This document shows, in pieces, positions 33,567 to 41,631 of a DNA stretch of 64,000 nucleotides. The stretch is from JACKDW01 sp964621785. GTDB taxonomy: Bacteria > Myxococcota_A > Polyangia > Nannocystales > Nannocystaceae. The position numbers were made by a program, and so were the translations under genes. Positions within the stretch are counted from its first letter, which is position 1. Each line of letters opens with the position of its first letter. Location of the stretch: NCBI GenBank assembly GCA_964621785.1, contig CAZUPD010000020.1, forward strand, positions 15,118 through 79,117, read 5' to 3'. The notes below the pieces were generated by a model. The model made no database searches, was not told the origin of the DNA, and worked only from the letters and a program-made list of their open reading frames with translations.

Positions 33567-34283
33567 ATGAACACCTCCAAGCAAAAAGGTTCCCGTCGCA
33601 AACGCCGTGGCACCGGTCGGGTCGCAGCCTCTCCCTACGTCGTCCAACCGATCCCGACCAGCCAACCGCCGACGGGCTCGCGCTACGGTCGCTACGAACG
33701 CTCCGACTTTGAGCAACTCGAGCAGATGCTCGCGTCGTTTGTCGCCCGGCGTCTCGGCCCGGTGCTTCCCAACGTCCGCCAGGGGTTTTTCAACGCCGCC
33801 AGTGCCGACGAACGCAAAAACCCCCAGCTACAGACCGCGTTTTACAGCTACGTGATGTACGGCTGGAAAGACGAGCGTTCGATCCGTGTCGTCGACCTGT
33901 TCAAACACGCGGGGATCGAACTCACCGGGCGGCTCGAGGCGGCCCTCGACGCCTGCCTCTNNNNNNNNNNCGACCTTCATGTGCGCAAGCAACGAATCCG
34001 CGGACGCGACCTCCTGCGTGGCGAAGAACTGACCGTCCGCGACGGCAACGCGGTGCAGGCCGTGAGCCCCGGCGATTGTTTATTGTCCTGGATGATCCCC
34101 TGGGGGACCAGCTGGCAACCGATCGGGGTCGCCAACCACATCCAAGCGCGCAAGCTCGACGCCCTTCAACAGGCCCTCGATTCGCTGGCAAAAAGCATGA
34201 GCTGCACCCAACAGATGCTCCCAGGGCGCCACCCGGCCCACCTGTTTTGGGTCGTCTACCGGGTCGCCAACATGGCGATCTAG
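33567..34283 (+). CDS. Protein of unknown function spanning an assembly gap
   Basis: A soluble protein of about 238 residues interrupted at 33961-33970 by ten unknown bases. The frame continues through the gap, which fits four unknown residues if the gap length is correct. The N-terminal 35 residues are basic and Pro/Ser-rich (SKQKGSRRKRRGTGR), followed by a helical domain (FEQLEQMLASFVARRLGPVLPNVRQGFF) and a core with YVMYGWKDERSIRVVDLF. The C-terminal 100 residues hold aromatic and hydrophobic parts (LLSWMIPWGTSWQPIGVANH). I recognise no family. Its closeness to the lipoprotein gene before it suggests joint expression. Confidence 0.6.
   Translation: MNTSKQKGSRRKRRGTGRVAASPYVVQPIPTSQPPTGSRYGRYERSDFEQLEQMLASFVARRLGPVLPNVRQGFFNAASADERKNPQLQTAFYSYVMYGWKDERSIRVVDLFKHAGIELTGRLEAALDACLXXXXDLHVRKQRIRGRDLLRGEELTVRDGNAVQAVSPGDCLLSWMIPWGTSWQPIGVANHIQARKLDALQQALDSLAKSMSCTQQMLPGRHPAHLFWVVYRVANMAI
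33961..33970. other. Ten-N assembly gap inside a coding region
   Basis: Ten undefined bases. The reading frame on both sides is the same for a 10-base gap, so the true length is probably 10 or differs from it by a multiple of three. Confidence 0.95.
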
Positions 34284-34356
34284 CGCGCCGACTCCCACTC
34301 GCTTGCACGACGTTGCGACCGTCTCGACGATACACGCGTCTGGCGTTCTCCTCGAT

Positions 34357-34962
34357 TCACACACGGGTCTTGCGACCGTAGCGGCTGACAAGAAGTTGTA
34401 CAAGCAATGACCACGCGCGGGTGAACACCTGTTCGTCGGCATCGAGTAAGTAGCGCAGGACCAACCCATCGAGTGTCGCTTGGGTCAGATCGGTGATCGC
34501 CTGTACCTCGCTCGCCGCGAGGTGCCCATCGAGCCGCTCGCCGAGGGCTGCACACATGCGCACATGGGTTTCAGAGATCCGTGCCTTGATCCGCTGCCGG
34601 TAGCGCTCGTCGTGGAGTGCACGGGCAAAAAACGTGATGTAGACCCGTAAAAACATACCCTGCTCGCGCGCCGTGGCCAGCGTGATGCCACCGAAATGTT
34701 CGAGGTAGACAGGGAAACTCGTGTGTATTTGCAATGAATCGAGCAGTTCCTGCGACAGCAGGGTCTCCAACACCTCGAGCGGCACTTCGTCGAGGTTTTG
34801 AAAGTGATGGAAGATCGTCCCCTTGCTGATCCCCGCCCGCTTGGCCAACGCCGACGCGGAAAATCCGTCCACACCAACTTCGCCCAACAGCTCCGCCGCC
34901 GCCCGCAGAATCCGATTGCGCGTATGCTCTCCCTTTTTTGCCCGACCGTCACTCACCACCAC
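34357..34962 (-). CDS. TetR/AcrR family transcriptional regulator
   Basis: A 201-residue DNA-binding repressor-type protein. The N-terminal domain (about 10-60) has the TetR helix-turn-helix, RNRILRAAAELLGEVGVDGF followed by SASALAKRAGISKGTIFHHF. The C-terminal 140 residues are helical with hydrophobic residues suited to a ligand pocket and dimer interface; LFLRVYITFFARAL and ATLDGLVLRYLLDAD fit fatty-acid or drug-type TetR proteins. The start is one of three consecutive GTG codons at 34962. It is not next to an efflux or lipid gene it obviously controls; the convergent neighbour is the unknown gene ending at 34283. A TGTATTTGCA word lies inside at 34724-34733. Confidence 0.85.
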   Translation of the reverse strand: MVVSDGRAKKGEHTRNRILRAAAELLGEVGVDGFSASALAKRAGISKGTIFHHFQNLDEVPLEVLETLLSQELLDSLQIHTSFPVYLEHFGGITLATAREQGMFLRVYITFFARALHDERYRQRIKARISETHVRMCAALGERLDGHLAASEVQAITDLTQATLDGLVLRYLLDADEQVFTRAWSLLVQLLVSRYGRKTRV

Positions 34963-35172
34963 ACCATAAAGCCATCGATAATTTTATGTGAAATGAACGT
35001 CGCGTTTTTGCGAAACGTCTCCAGCGCCGATGAAATCAATGTATGACCAACATTTGAACGAGCCGGCCCGTTTCGGCGTGAGAGCGAACACCTCGAAGCG
35101 TTCGCCGGCCCGCCGACAACCTGTCGCGGCCCACGTCCTTGCCCGGCTCGGGCCGATGCCGATCATAAAAAG

Positions 35173-38169
35173 CTACGACAACAGATCGAGTAGATCCTCG
35201 CGGGTGATCCGACCCGCTTGATCGGCCCCCTCGAGCGCAGCATCGGCCAGTGCCCGCTTGCGCTGTTGCAACGCCAAGATCCGCTCTTCGACCGTTCCCT
35301 CACTGACCAATCGGTGGACGAGTACCGGTCGCTCCTGCCCGATCCGGTGGGCGCGGTCGGCCGCCTGTTCTTCGGTCGCCGGGTTCCACCACGGGTCGAG
35401 TAAAAACACGTGATCGGCGGCGGTCAAGTTGAGCCCCGTTCCGCCGGCTTTGAGGGAGATCAGCAGGACCGGAGGGCCGTCGTCGTCTTGAAATTTTTCG
35501 ACCACGCTCCCGCGGTTTCGCGTCGATCCATCGAGTCGCAAAAATGCCATCTTCGCGGCGTTGAGCAACGGCTCGACCCGGTCGAGGAGCGCGGTCCACT
35601 GCGAAAACACCAGCGCCCGGTGACCTTCGGCAACAACCTCTTCGAGCGTGTCCAATAACAGCGTGAGCTTCGCCGAGGTCGCGCCCAGCTCTTTGGGCTG
35701 ACCGGGGACCAGACCCGTATGGCACGCGGCCTGGCGTAGCCGCAGCAATGCCTCCAATGCCTGCAACACGCTGCCTCCGACCTTGAGGCGTTCGACAACC
35801 TCCTCTTGGGTCGCGGCGCGGATGGCCTCGTACACCCGTTGCTCATGCTCGTCGAGCTGGCAGTAGAGCGTGACATCTGTCCGAGGAGGCAGCTCCTTGG
35901 CAACCTCTTGTTTGCGCCGCCGCAGCAAGAACGGTCGGATGCGTTTACGCAGTTGAGCGGCCACACCCGGGACACCGTCGGCAATCGGCCTTGCATATAC
36001 ACTTGAAAAATCGGCACGCCCCCCGAGCAGACCCGGATTGAGAAAATGCATCTGGCTCCACAACTCTTCGAGCCGATTTTCGACCGGGGTACCCGTGAGT
36101 GTCAGGCGAAAGTCGGCCTGGAGCCGGTAGGCCGCCCGCGCGACCTGGCTGTCGGAGTTTTTGATCATCTGGGCCTCGTCGAGCACCACCATGTCCCAAC
36201 CGACCTCGCCCAACACGGCGATGTCGAGCCGTAAAATCGCATAGGTGGTGAGGGTGACGTCGATCTCAGGATCGAGTTTGCGCCGGCTGCCGTGGTAGAT
36301 GCCGACGGTCAGCGCGGGGCGAAACTTGGCCAACTCAGCGGCCCAGTTGTGTAATACACTTGTAGGCGCAACAATGAGGGTCCGCCCGTCGATCACACAT
36401 AGGGCTTGGACGGTCTTTCCCAGCCCCATGTCGTCGGCGAGCATGGCTCCGAGCTGGGCCTTGCGCATAAAACTCAGCCAATTGACCCCGTGGCGCTGAT
36501 AGTCGCGCAGCTCTGCTTGCAAGTCGTCTGGCAAGGTCGCGACACCGATACCAGCAAAATCTTCGACCATGTCGCGAAGGGCAGCTAACTCGGGTGTGAC
36601 CGTGAGGTTGAGGTCGCCGCACAACTCGACCAAAGCCGGGGCTGCGTACTGCCGCATCTCCCCCGCCTGGTCGCGGGCCGCCAACAAAAACGCGACCTGG
36701 TTGCCGTAGCGCTCGAGCCAATCGACCGGGAGCGGTGCCCACCCCCCACCGGCGAGCGGGACAACATCTTCTCCGTTGCGCCAGGCTTCAAACACCCGTT
36801 CGGGATCGGCGTGGTGCCCGACCCCGGTGGGCACCGGCGCGATCGCATCGTCGAACCCCTCGCCAAACTCGTCGAACCCCTCCCGCTCCTGGCTGACAAA
36901 ACGCAGATGGAAGTCGCGCCCTTGCACCTGCAAGTCCGGTAACAATGCACCTGCACGGAAAAAGGTCTTTGGCCCGTCGCCATGGATTTCGGCGCCGTGA
37001 AACATCCGGTCCCGGGTCATCATCTCGTCCGCTGCCGCGCCTGCGCTGATCGTCCGCTGGCCTGGCGTCAACCCGAGCTCGGCGTGCAGGCGACTGGCGA
37101 GGCTGCGCTCGGCTCGGGTTTCGCGCTGTGGCAGTCCACCGCCCAACAGCGTGAGCTGATCGCCGTCGACCCGGGCGATCGCCGGGCGGCCATAGACCAA
37201 CGTCGGCATGACCGCGAGGGTTTCCCCGTGGACTTCGGTAATAAAATGTACATGCAAACGTGCGACCTGCAATTTTGGCAGGCGCGTGGTCCGGGCGCGA
37301 AACGGAAGCCGGCGGGCGAGCGAGGGAATCACCTCGGTGACCAACTCGGCGAGGCGATCGGGACCAAACTGCTTGCCCCCCTTGCGCCCGAGTTCCTTGA
37401 GCTCGCGCGGGGTCAGGCCGCTGTCGCGGGTGAGCAGCAACTGGCCCTTGCGCAGTGCCACCCCGTTTTGAAACACTTCTTCGATGGTGCGGTCCTTGAC
37501 CAAGTAGACGCGAAATCCCTCGCCATCGGCGGCATCGGCGACCCGGGCCTGAAACAACACAACCTGCTCCTGCGATACTTGTACCGGCACTTTGTCGAGC
37601 TGGACATCGGGACAGTCGACCAAATACGGCACGATTTTGGCGAGCAACCCCCGCGAGGGTACGCCGTGGCGAAACGAGCCGAGGGCGAGCTCGATCTTGG
37701 TATCGTTTTGCGACGAGACCACGGCAAGGCCCGCGATCCTCCCCACCGAAAGGGCTGTCTGACTGTGGCGCAGCGGCTTTTCCCCCTTGCGCGAGACCAA
37801 CACCCGCGTGAGCGCAAGACCCTCGGGGGTCCGGCGAAATCGGTAGCCGAGCTTGGCTGTCTGGGCGTTGCCAACCGGCATATCGTCGCCGGCTTCGCGC
37901 GCACGCTTGAGTGCGATCACTGCAGCGGCAACATGTACACACACATCGTCGCGGTGGCGACAGTCACAGTCCCACTCGCGGTCGTCGAGCCACAGGGTGG
38001 CCGTGGCGGCAACAGGAGTGCCCCGAACCCGGACCTGAAACGCCAACTCAAACTCGCTGAGGCGCTCGCCGACCACTGATCCGCTGCGCGAAAGTTCGAC
38101 CCCCCGCGACCATATCGTCGAGGTGGCGGATTCGCGGATCGCGGCAAACAGCTCGGAGACTGCGTTCAT
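35173..38169 (-). CDS. SNF2-family helicase with N-terminal SWIM zinc finger
   Basis: A 998-residue SNF2/Rad54-type DNA translocase. ATG 38169 is preferred to 38340 because the extra residues before it are Arg-rich and lack homology. A SWIM zinc finger near residues 66-82 shows CxC...CxH (Cys68, Cys70, Cys77, His79). The ATPase domain begins near residue 550: Walker A DMGLGKT at 580-586, Walker B-type DEAQ at 664-667, LTGTPVENRLEELWSQ, and the second RecA-like domain with DPWWNPATEEQAADRAHRIG near residue 900. The middle third (about 100-540) is the bacterial-SNF2-type region. Such proteins move along DNA and remodel protein-DNA contacts; RNA polymerase recycling or repair are possible. It runs alone, away from the TetR gene. 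Confidence 0.9.
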   Translation of the reverse strand: MNAVSELFAAIRESATSTIWSRGVELSRSGSVVGERLSEFELAFQVRVRGTPVAATATLWLDDREWDCDCRHRDDVCVHVAAAVIALKRAREAGDDMPVGNAQTAKLGYRFRRTPEGLALTRVLVSRKGEKPLRHSQTALSVGRIAGLAVVSSQNDTKIELALGSFRHGVPSRGLLAKIVPYLVDCPDVQLDKVPVQVSQEQVVLFQARVADAADGEGFRVYLVKDRTIEEVFQNGVALRKGQLLLTRDSGLTPRELKELGRKGGKQFGPDRLAELVTEVIPSLARRLPFRARTTRLPKLQVARLHVHFITEVHGETLAVMPTLVYGRPAIARVDGDQLTLLGGGLPQRETRAERSLASRLHAELGLTPGQRTISAGAAADEMMTRDRMFHGAEIHGDGPKTFFRAGALLPDLQVQGRDFHLRFVSQEREGFDEFGEGFDDAIAPVPTGVGHHADPERVFEAWRNGEDVVPLAGGGWAPLPVDWLERYGNQVAFLLAARDQAGEMRQYAAPALVELCGDLNLTVTPELAALRDMVEDFAGIGVATLPDDLQAELRDYQRHGVNWLSFMRKAQLGAMLADDMGLGKTVQALCVIDGRTLIVAPTSVLHNWAAELAKFRPALTVGIYHGSRRKLDPEIDVTLTTYAILRLDIAVLGEVGWDMVVLDEAQMIKNSDSQVARAAYRLQADFRLTLTGTPVENRLEELWSQMHFLNPGLLGGRADFSSVYARPIADGVPGVAAQLRKRIRPFLLRRRKQEVAKELPPRTDVTLYCQLDEHEQRVYEAIRAATQEEVVERLKVGGSVLQALEALLRLRQAACHTGLVPGQPKELGATSAKLTLLLDTLEEVVAEGHRALVFSQWTALLDRVEPLLNAAKMAFLRLDGSTRNRGSVVEKFQDDDGPPVLLISLKAGGTGLNLTAADHVFLLDPWWNPATEEQAADRAHRIGQERPVLVHRLVSEGTVEERILALQQRKRALADAALEGADQAGRITREDLLDLLS

Positions 38170-38369
38170 CAGAAGGGGGTGCCTACCATGTTCACTGCGG
38201 CAGGTCACCCCTCGTCGGTTGGAAGCGAGGTAACGCCGCGGTGTGGCGAACCTTCGCGGCGGCCCCGCGAGCCTCCAAGCATTCGCGTTTCGGCAACTGC
38301 GGCGAGCGAACCGACTCACCCGAAAACCGCGCACCGCCATGCACCGCGCACCTCCCCAGGTATCGGGTA

Positions 38370-39338
38370 TCAGCTCACTGCCAGCGCCCGCTCGGGAACC
38401 ACGCCGTACTTCGCCCGTACCTCACTCACGGGCAGGGGCAAGTCGGCCCAGTAATCCCAAGTCCCATCGGTCAGGTCGGCGTTCATCAGCGAACCGCGGC
38501 GCAGAGCTTCGAGCACCCGCTCGGGGTCAAACTCCATGGTCGATGGTTCGGCCAGGGGAGCGATGTGGATCCCGAGTTGAAACTCCATCATTGTGAACAT
38601 CAAAAACGTAAACGGATCTTTTCGCCGATACCCGGCGTGAAATGCTGATACACAGATTTCACTGGCAGCGTCGGTGCCATACCCCCCGAGGATATGGGTC
38701 AGATCGTGGATGATAATGATTTCGGGGCCTGCCCCCTTTTCGCCGGGAAATGGGAAGTCGTTTTCGATCATCGAATCGTAGTAGGCGCGCCCGAGGGTGC
38801 CCTCTGGCAACTCTCCGAGGGCACGGTACTTGGCCGACATCTCCCTGTCCTCGGCGATCTTGAGCAGCGCGGCGATCCCCTTGATCGCCCATGTGATCCC
38901 GCGCTTGCGGGCCTCGTCGAGAAACCGCTCGCGAGCCCAAAACCGACGAAACACATCGACCCTGGCCATCCACAGGTGCCCCTCGGCGAGTTTGCGCAGG
39001 GTGTCGACTTCGTAGGCATCGACTTCTAAGGCCTCGCGGAAGGCCGCACAGATCGCGGCCTCGGGTGCGGAGGCTTCACCGTCGCTCAGGGATAGTAAAA
39101 CCATTGCACGTACAAGTTGTTGCCGCAGGCCCGGATCCTGGATTTTTTCGGCCAGTTCCGCCGGGGTGATCGGTGCCAGAGCATCGACATCGACCGCAGA
39201 ACCAAACAGTTTCTGGGCGGCGGTGAGCAACGCCCGCTCGTGGTCGCCAAATGTTCCATCGGCCGCGGCCACACATTTGAGTGCACGCAAACCATAGGGG
39301 ATCAACTCGGGGGGCGGAATGTGGAGTTCCATCACCAC
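38370..39338 (-). CDS. TerB-like / Coq4-like fusion protein
   Basis: A 322-residue soluble protein. Residues 15-115 have TerB-like helical repeats (ALKCVAAADGTFGDHERALL and MVLLSLSDGEASAPE), a domain often found in metal-stress and membrane-linked proteins. Residues 160-300 resemble Coq4, a scaffold of quinone biosynthesis: HDLTHILGGYGTDAASE holds the full HDxxHx11E metal motif (His211, Asp212, His215, Glu227), preceded by RALGELPEGTLGRAYYDSM. In eukaryotes and some bacteria Coq4 binds zinc and helps decarboxylate quinone precursors. No quinone gene lies beside it. The joining of TerB and Coq4 parts is unusual to me. The ATG at 39332 (MELHIP) is an alternative start. Confidence 0.8.
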   Translation of the reverse strand: MVMELHIPPPELIPYGLRALKCVAAADGTFGDHERALLTAAQKLFGSAVDVDALAPITPAELAEKIQDPGLRQQLVRAMVLLSLSDGEASAPEAAICAAFREALEVDAYEVDTLRKLAEGHLWMARVDVFRRFWARERFLDEARKRGITWAIKGIAALLKIAEDREMSAKYRALGELPEGTLGRAYYDSMIENDFPFPGEKGAGPEIIIIHDLTHILGGYGTDAASEICVSAFHAGYRRKDPFTFLMFTMMEFQLGIHIAPLAEPSTMEFDPERVLEALRRGSLMNADLTDGTWDYWADLPLPVSEVRAKYGVVPERALAVS

Positions 39339-39377
39339 AGCCTACACCGTCGAGACTGTGTGGTGATACACAGAATT

Positions 39378-39893
39378 TCACGCGGCATCGCGCAGGCGCA
39401 AGGCGGCGAAAATCAAACCAAAAAAATCGATGCCCCCGCGCCCGTAGGCCCATCCGAGGTGGATGCCACAACCACGACAACAGGCCACGCGCCACGGCGC
39501 GCCGGGAAACCACGAAAATTGCTCGGTCGCCCGACCGACAGCAACCGCTCCCGCAGCGACGGAAAAACACCCGATCTCAAAGTCGAGCCCGTGGGGATTG
39601 ACAAACACATGCCGATGCGAGCCCGCCATTTCGATCCGGTGGACCGGTTGTGTCACCGGGAGCTGACAGGCGGCACACACATAGACCTGGGGCGAGTCCT
39701 CTTCGGTGCCCTGCTCAGACTGTTTGTGCACCTGCCCACCGCCACGCGCAGGAGGTGTCTGCAGTGCCCACCGCAGCGGCCGGTCGCTCGCTCGTGGAAC
39801 CTGCCCGGGTTGCAAAACAGGCTGATGCGGCGAAACGTTTGCTGCGAAGCGAGATGTCAGAAGACCCGGCGCGCTAGGTGTTTGCCCATACAT
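39378..39893 (-). CDS. Cereblon-like CULT domain protein
   Basis: A 171-residue protein whose C-terminal 105 residues are a CULT domain, the fold that binds thalidomide in cereblon. ATG 39893 follows GGAGAG at seven bases. The zinc ligands are Cys73, Cys76, Cys139 and Cys142. The tryptophan cage is Trp128, Trp134 and Trp148, with spacing W-x5-W-x4-C-x2-C-x5-W exactly as in human cereblon from Trp380 to Trp400; SWFPG and HLGW are conserved. The cereblon His378 position is Phe126. The N-terminal 65 residues are disordered and Pro/Gln-rich. Known bacterial CULT proteins are single-domain and of unknown natural ligand; cyclic imides or uridine-like molecules are candidates. Confidence 0.85.
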   Translation of the reverse strand: MYGQTPSAPGLLTSRFAANVSPHQPVLQPGQVPRASDRPLRWALQTPPARGGGQVHKQSEQGTEEDSPQVYVCAACQLPVTQPVHRIEMAGSHRHVFVNPHGLDFEIGCFSVAAGAVAVGRATEQFSWFPGAPWRVACCRGCGIHLGWAYGRGGIDFFGLIFAALRLRDAA

Positions 39894-40198
39894 TGATTCT
39901 CTCCGGGGAGGATCGACGACCCGACCTGTTGCGACCCGTTGAGCAGGATACACCGATGGGATCCGCCGCGGACAATCGCTCATAAACCGAGCCAGACCGT
40001 ACCGAGGTTGCAACCCTGCGAAACCATGAAATGCGCGGACAACATCAATGGCGCAGGAGTTGCGAGGGCGCGTATGCGTCAAGGTTGTCCCGTTGCAAAC
40101 CGCAGCCGGGAACGGGGTGAGCATCTCGGCAGCCGGTGTTGCAACACGCACGCGCTCGTGACAGACGAGCCACCGTTTTCGAGCTATGGTCCCGGACC
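39894..40198. other. Divergent intergenic region between CULT and SDR genes
   Basis: These 305 bases separate two divergent genes. Longer frames crossing it lack good start sites or domains. I see no strong dyad. Promoters for both genes must lie here. Confidence 0.4.
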
Positions 40199-41020
40199 AT
40201 GGCGCGACCCCTGTTCGACAATCAGTCTGTCTGGATCACCGGCGGAGGCAGTGGCATCGGAGCTGCGCTCGCCCTCGCATTCGCCCGTCACGGTGCCGAT
40301 GTGGCGGTCTCCGGGCGCCGGCACGATCGGCTGCAACAGGTCGCCGACGCCGTGAAAGCCACCGGTTGCCGCGGCGAGGCGATCGTCTGTGATGTCACCG
40401 ACGAGGCATCCGTCCAACAGGCCGTCAACCGGGCCCAAGAGACCTTCGGAAAACTCGACGTTGTGATCGCCAACGCCGGTTTTTCTGTCGCCGGGAAGAT
40501 CGAAGACCTCCCGCTCGACGATTGGCGACGCCAGTTCGAGACCAACGTGTTTGGGGCGGTCTCCACCATCCGCCACAGCCTCCCGGCCCTGCGCGAAACG
40601 GGAGGACGCCTCGGTCTGATGTGCAGCGTGGCGAGCATGATCGCAAGCCCCAAGTCTGGTGCATATACATCTTCAAAGTACGCCCTGCGAGCGATCGGCC
40701 AGACCCTCGCCATGGAGCTCGCCGGTTCCGGGGTCAGCTGCACCCTGCTCCACCCGGGGTTTGTCTCGTCGGAGATCGTCCAGGTCGACAACAGCGGAGC
40801 CCGCGATGCAAGCCGTCCCGATCGCCGCCCCAAAAACCTGATCTGGTCCGCCGAGGCAGCGGCCAAAGTGTGTGTCAAGGCGATGTACCGCCGCGACCGC
40901 GAGTACACGTTTACCGGGCACGGCAAGTTCGGAGCGTTTATCGGCAAACACATGCCCGGGCTGGCCCACCGGGTGATGGCCCGGCAGGCGGGCTGGTCTT
41001 CGGGCAAGCCCAAATCCTAG
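40199..41020 (+). CDS. Short-chain dehydrogenase/reductase (SDR)
   Basis: A 273-residue classical SDR. ATG 40199 places the Rossmann strand right at the start: VWITGGGSGIG holds the TGxxxGxG cofactor motif at about residues 14-21. NAG is present in VIANAGFS, the catalytic Ser in MCSVASMIA near residue 144, and YTSSK (YxxxK) near residues 157-161. Basic residues after the second strand (SGRRHDR) suggest NADP(H). The C-terminal tail after residue 200 carries a basic, aromatic stretch (YTFTGHGKFGAFIGKHMPGL) like that of membrane-associated SDRs. It lies convergent to a thioesterase-like gene. The substrate is unknown. Confidence 0.85.
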   Translation: MARPLFDNQSVWITGGGSGIGAALALAFARHGADVAVSGRRHDRLQQVADAVKATGCRGEAIVCDVTDEASVQQAVNRAQETFGKLDVVIANAGFSVAGKIEDLPLDDWRRQFETNVFGAVSTIRHSLPALRETGGRLGLMCSVASMIASPKSGAYTSSKYALRAIGQTLAMELAGSGVSCTLLHPGFVSSEIVQVDNSGARDASRPDRRPKNLIWSAEAAAKVCVKAMYRRDREYTFTGHGKFGAFIGKHMPGLAHRVMARQAGWSSGKPKS

Positions 41021-41079
41021 ACCGGTTTGCCCGAGGCTTGCCGAAGCCAGAAGCTCGGTGACCAACCCGGGTGAGCTCC

Positions 41080-41523
41080 TCAGGCTTGAAGTCGCCGAAT
41101 CGCCTCCACCACCCCCTTTGGGAGGGATGTCTTCTGCGCCAGATTGTAGTCGTAGCACACGATCTTGCCCTCACCTTCAGCCGCAAGTTTACGGTGTCGC
41201 CGACTGACCACCCGGTAGAGCATCGTAAACCGGTCTTCCGCGATATCGATGATCTTTGAAGCGACAACGACGTGGTCGGGATAGGTGAGTGGGAGGCGAA
41301 AGCGGCAGTGTGTCGAGGCGAGAATCGGACCAACCCGCTTTTGCTGCATAACCTCGGAAAAACCGACCTGTTCAAAGTGGGCGATTCTTGCACTCTCAAA
41401 ATAGCGAAAGTAGACCGTATTGTTGACATGACCAAAGGCATCCATCGACCCCCACGTGACCGGCAATTCGATCCGGACGGGATAACCAGTGAGGAGCGTG
41501 GCGAGGTCGGTGTCTCGAGTCAT
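41080..41523 (-). CDS. Acyl-CoA thioesterase of the 4HBT (hot-dog) family
   Basis: A 147-residue hot-dog fold enzyme of the 4-hydroxybenzoyl-CoA thioesterase type, probably acting as a homotetramer on acyl-CoA in the cytoplasm. The active-site segment is WGSMDAFGHVNNTVYFRYFE with catalytic Asp28. Downstream the usual pattern RFRLPLTYPDHVVVASKIID and RFTMLYRVVSRRHRKLAAEG matches YbgC/FadM-type enzymes, whose substrates are short- or long-chain acyl-CoA. ATG 41523 is a clear start. It is convergent to the SDR gene. A link with lipid metabolism is possible since both neighbours may handle acyl or keto groups, but this is inference. Confidence 0.88.
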   Translation of the reverse strand: MTRDTDLATLLTGYPVRIELPVTWGSMDAFGHVNNTVYFRYFESARIAHFEQVGFSEVMQQKRVGPILASTHCRFRLPLTYPDHVVVASKIIDIAEDRFTMLYRVVSRRHRKLAAEGEGKIVCYDYNLAQKTSLPKGVVEAIRRLQA

Positions 41524-41631
41524 GCGATGGCATGCCTACCACGAACCTCGCGCGAGTACCTGGTTTCGCGGTCGTCAGACCGGGCTCAATCAGCACAAGA
41601 GGCCGCGGTGAACCTGCCGTACAGTTGACGT

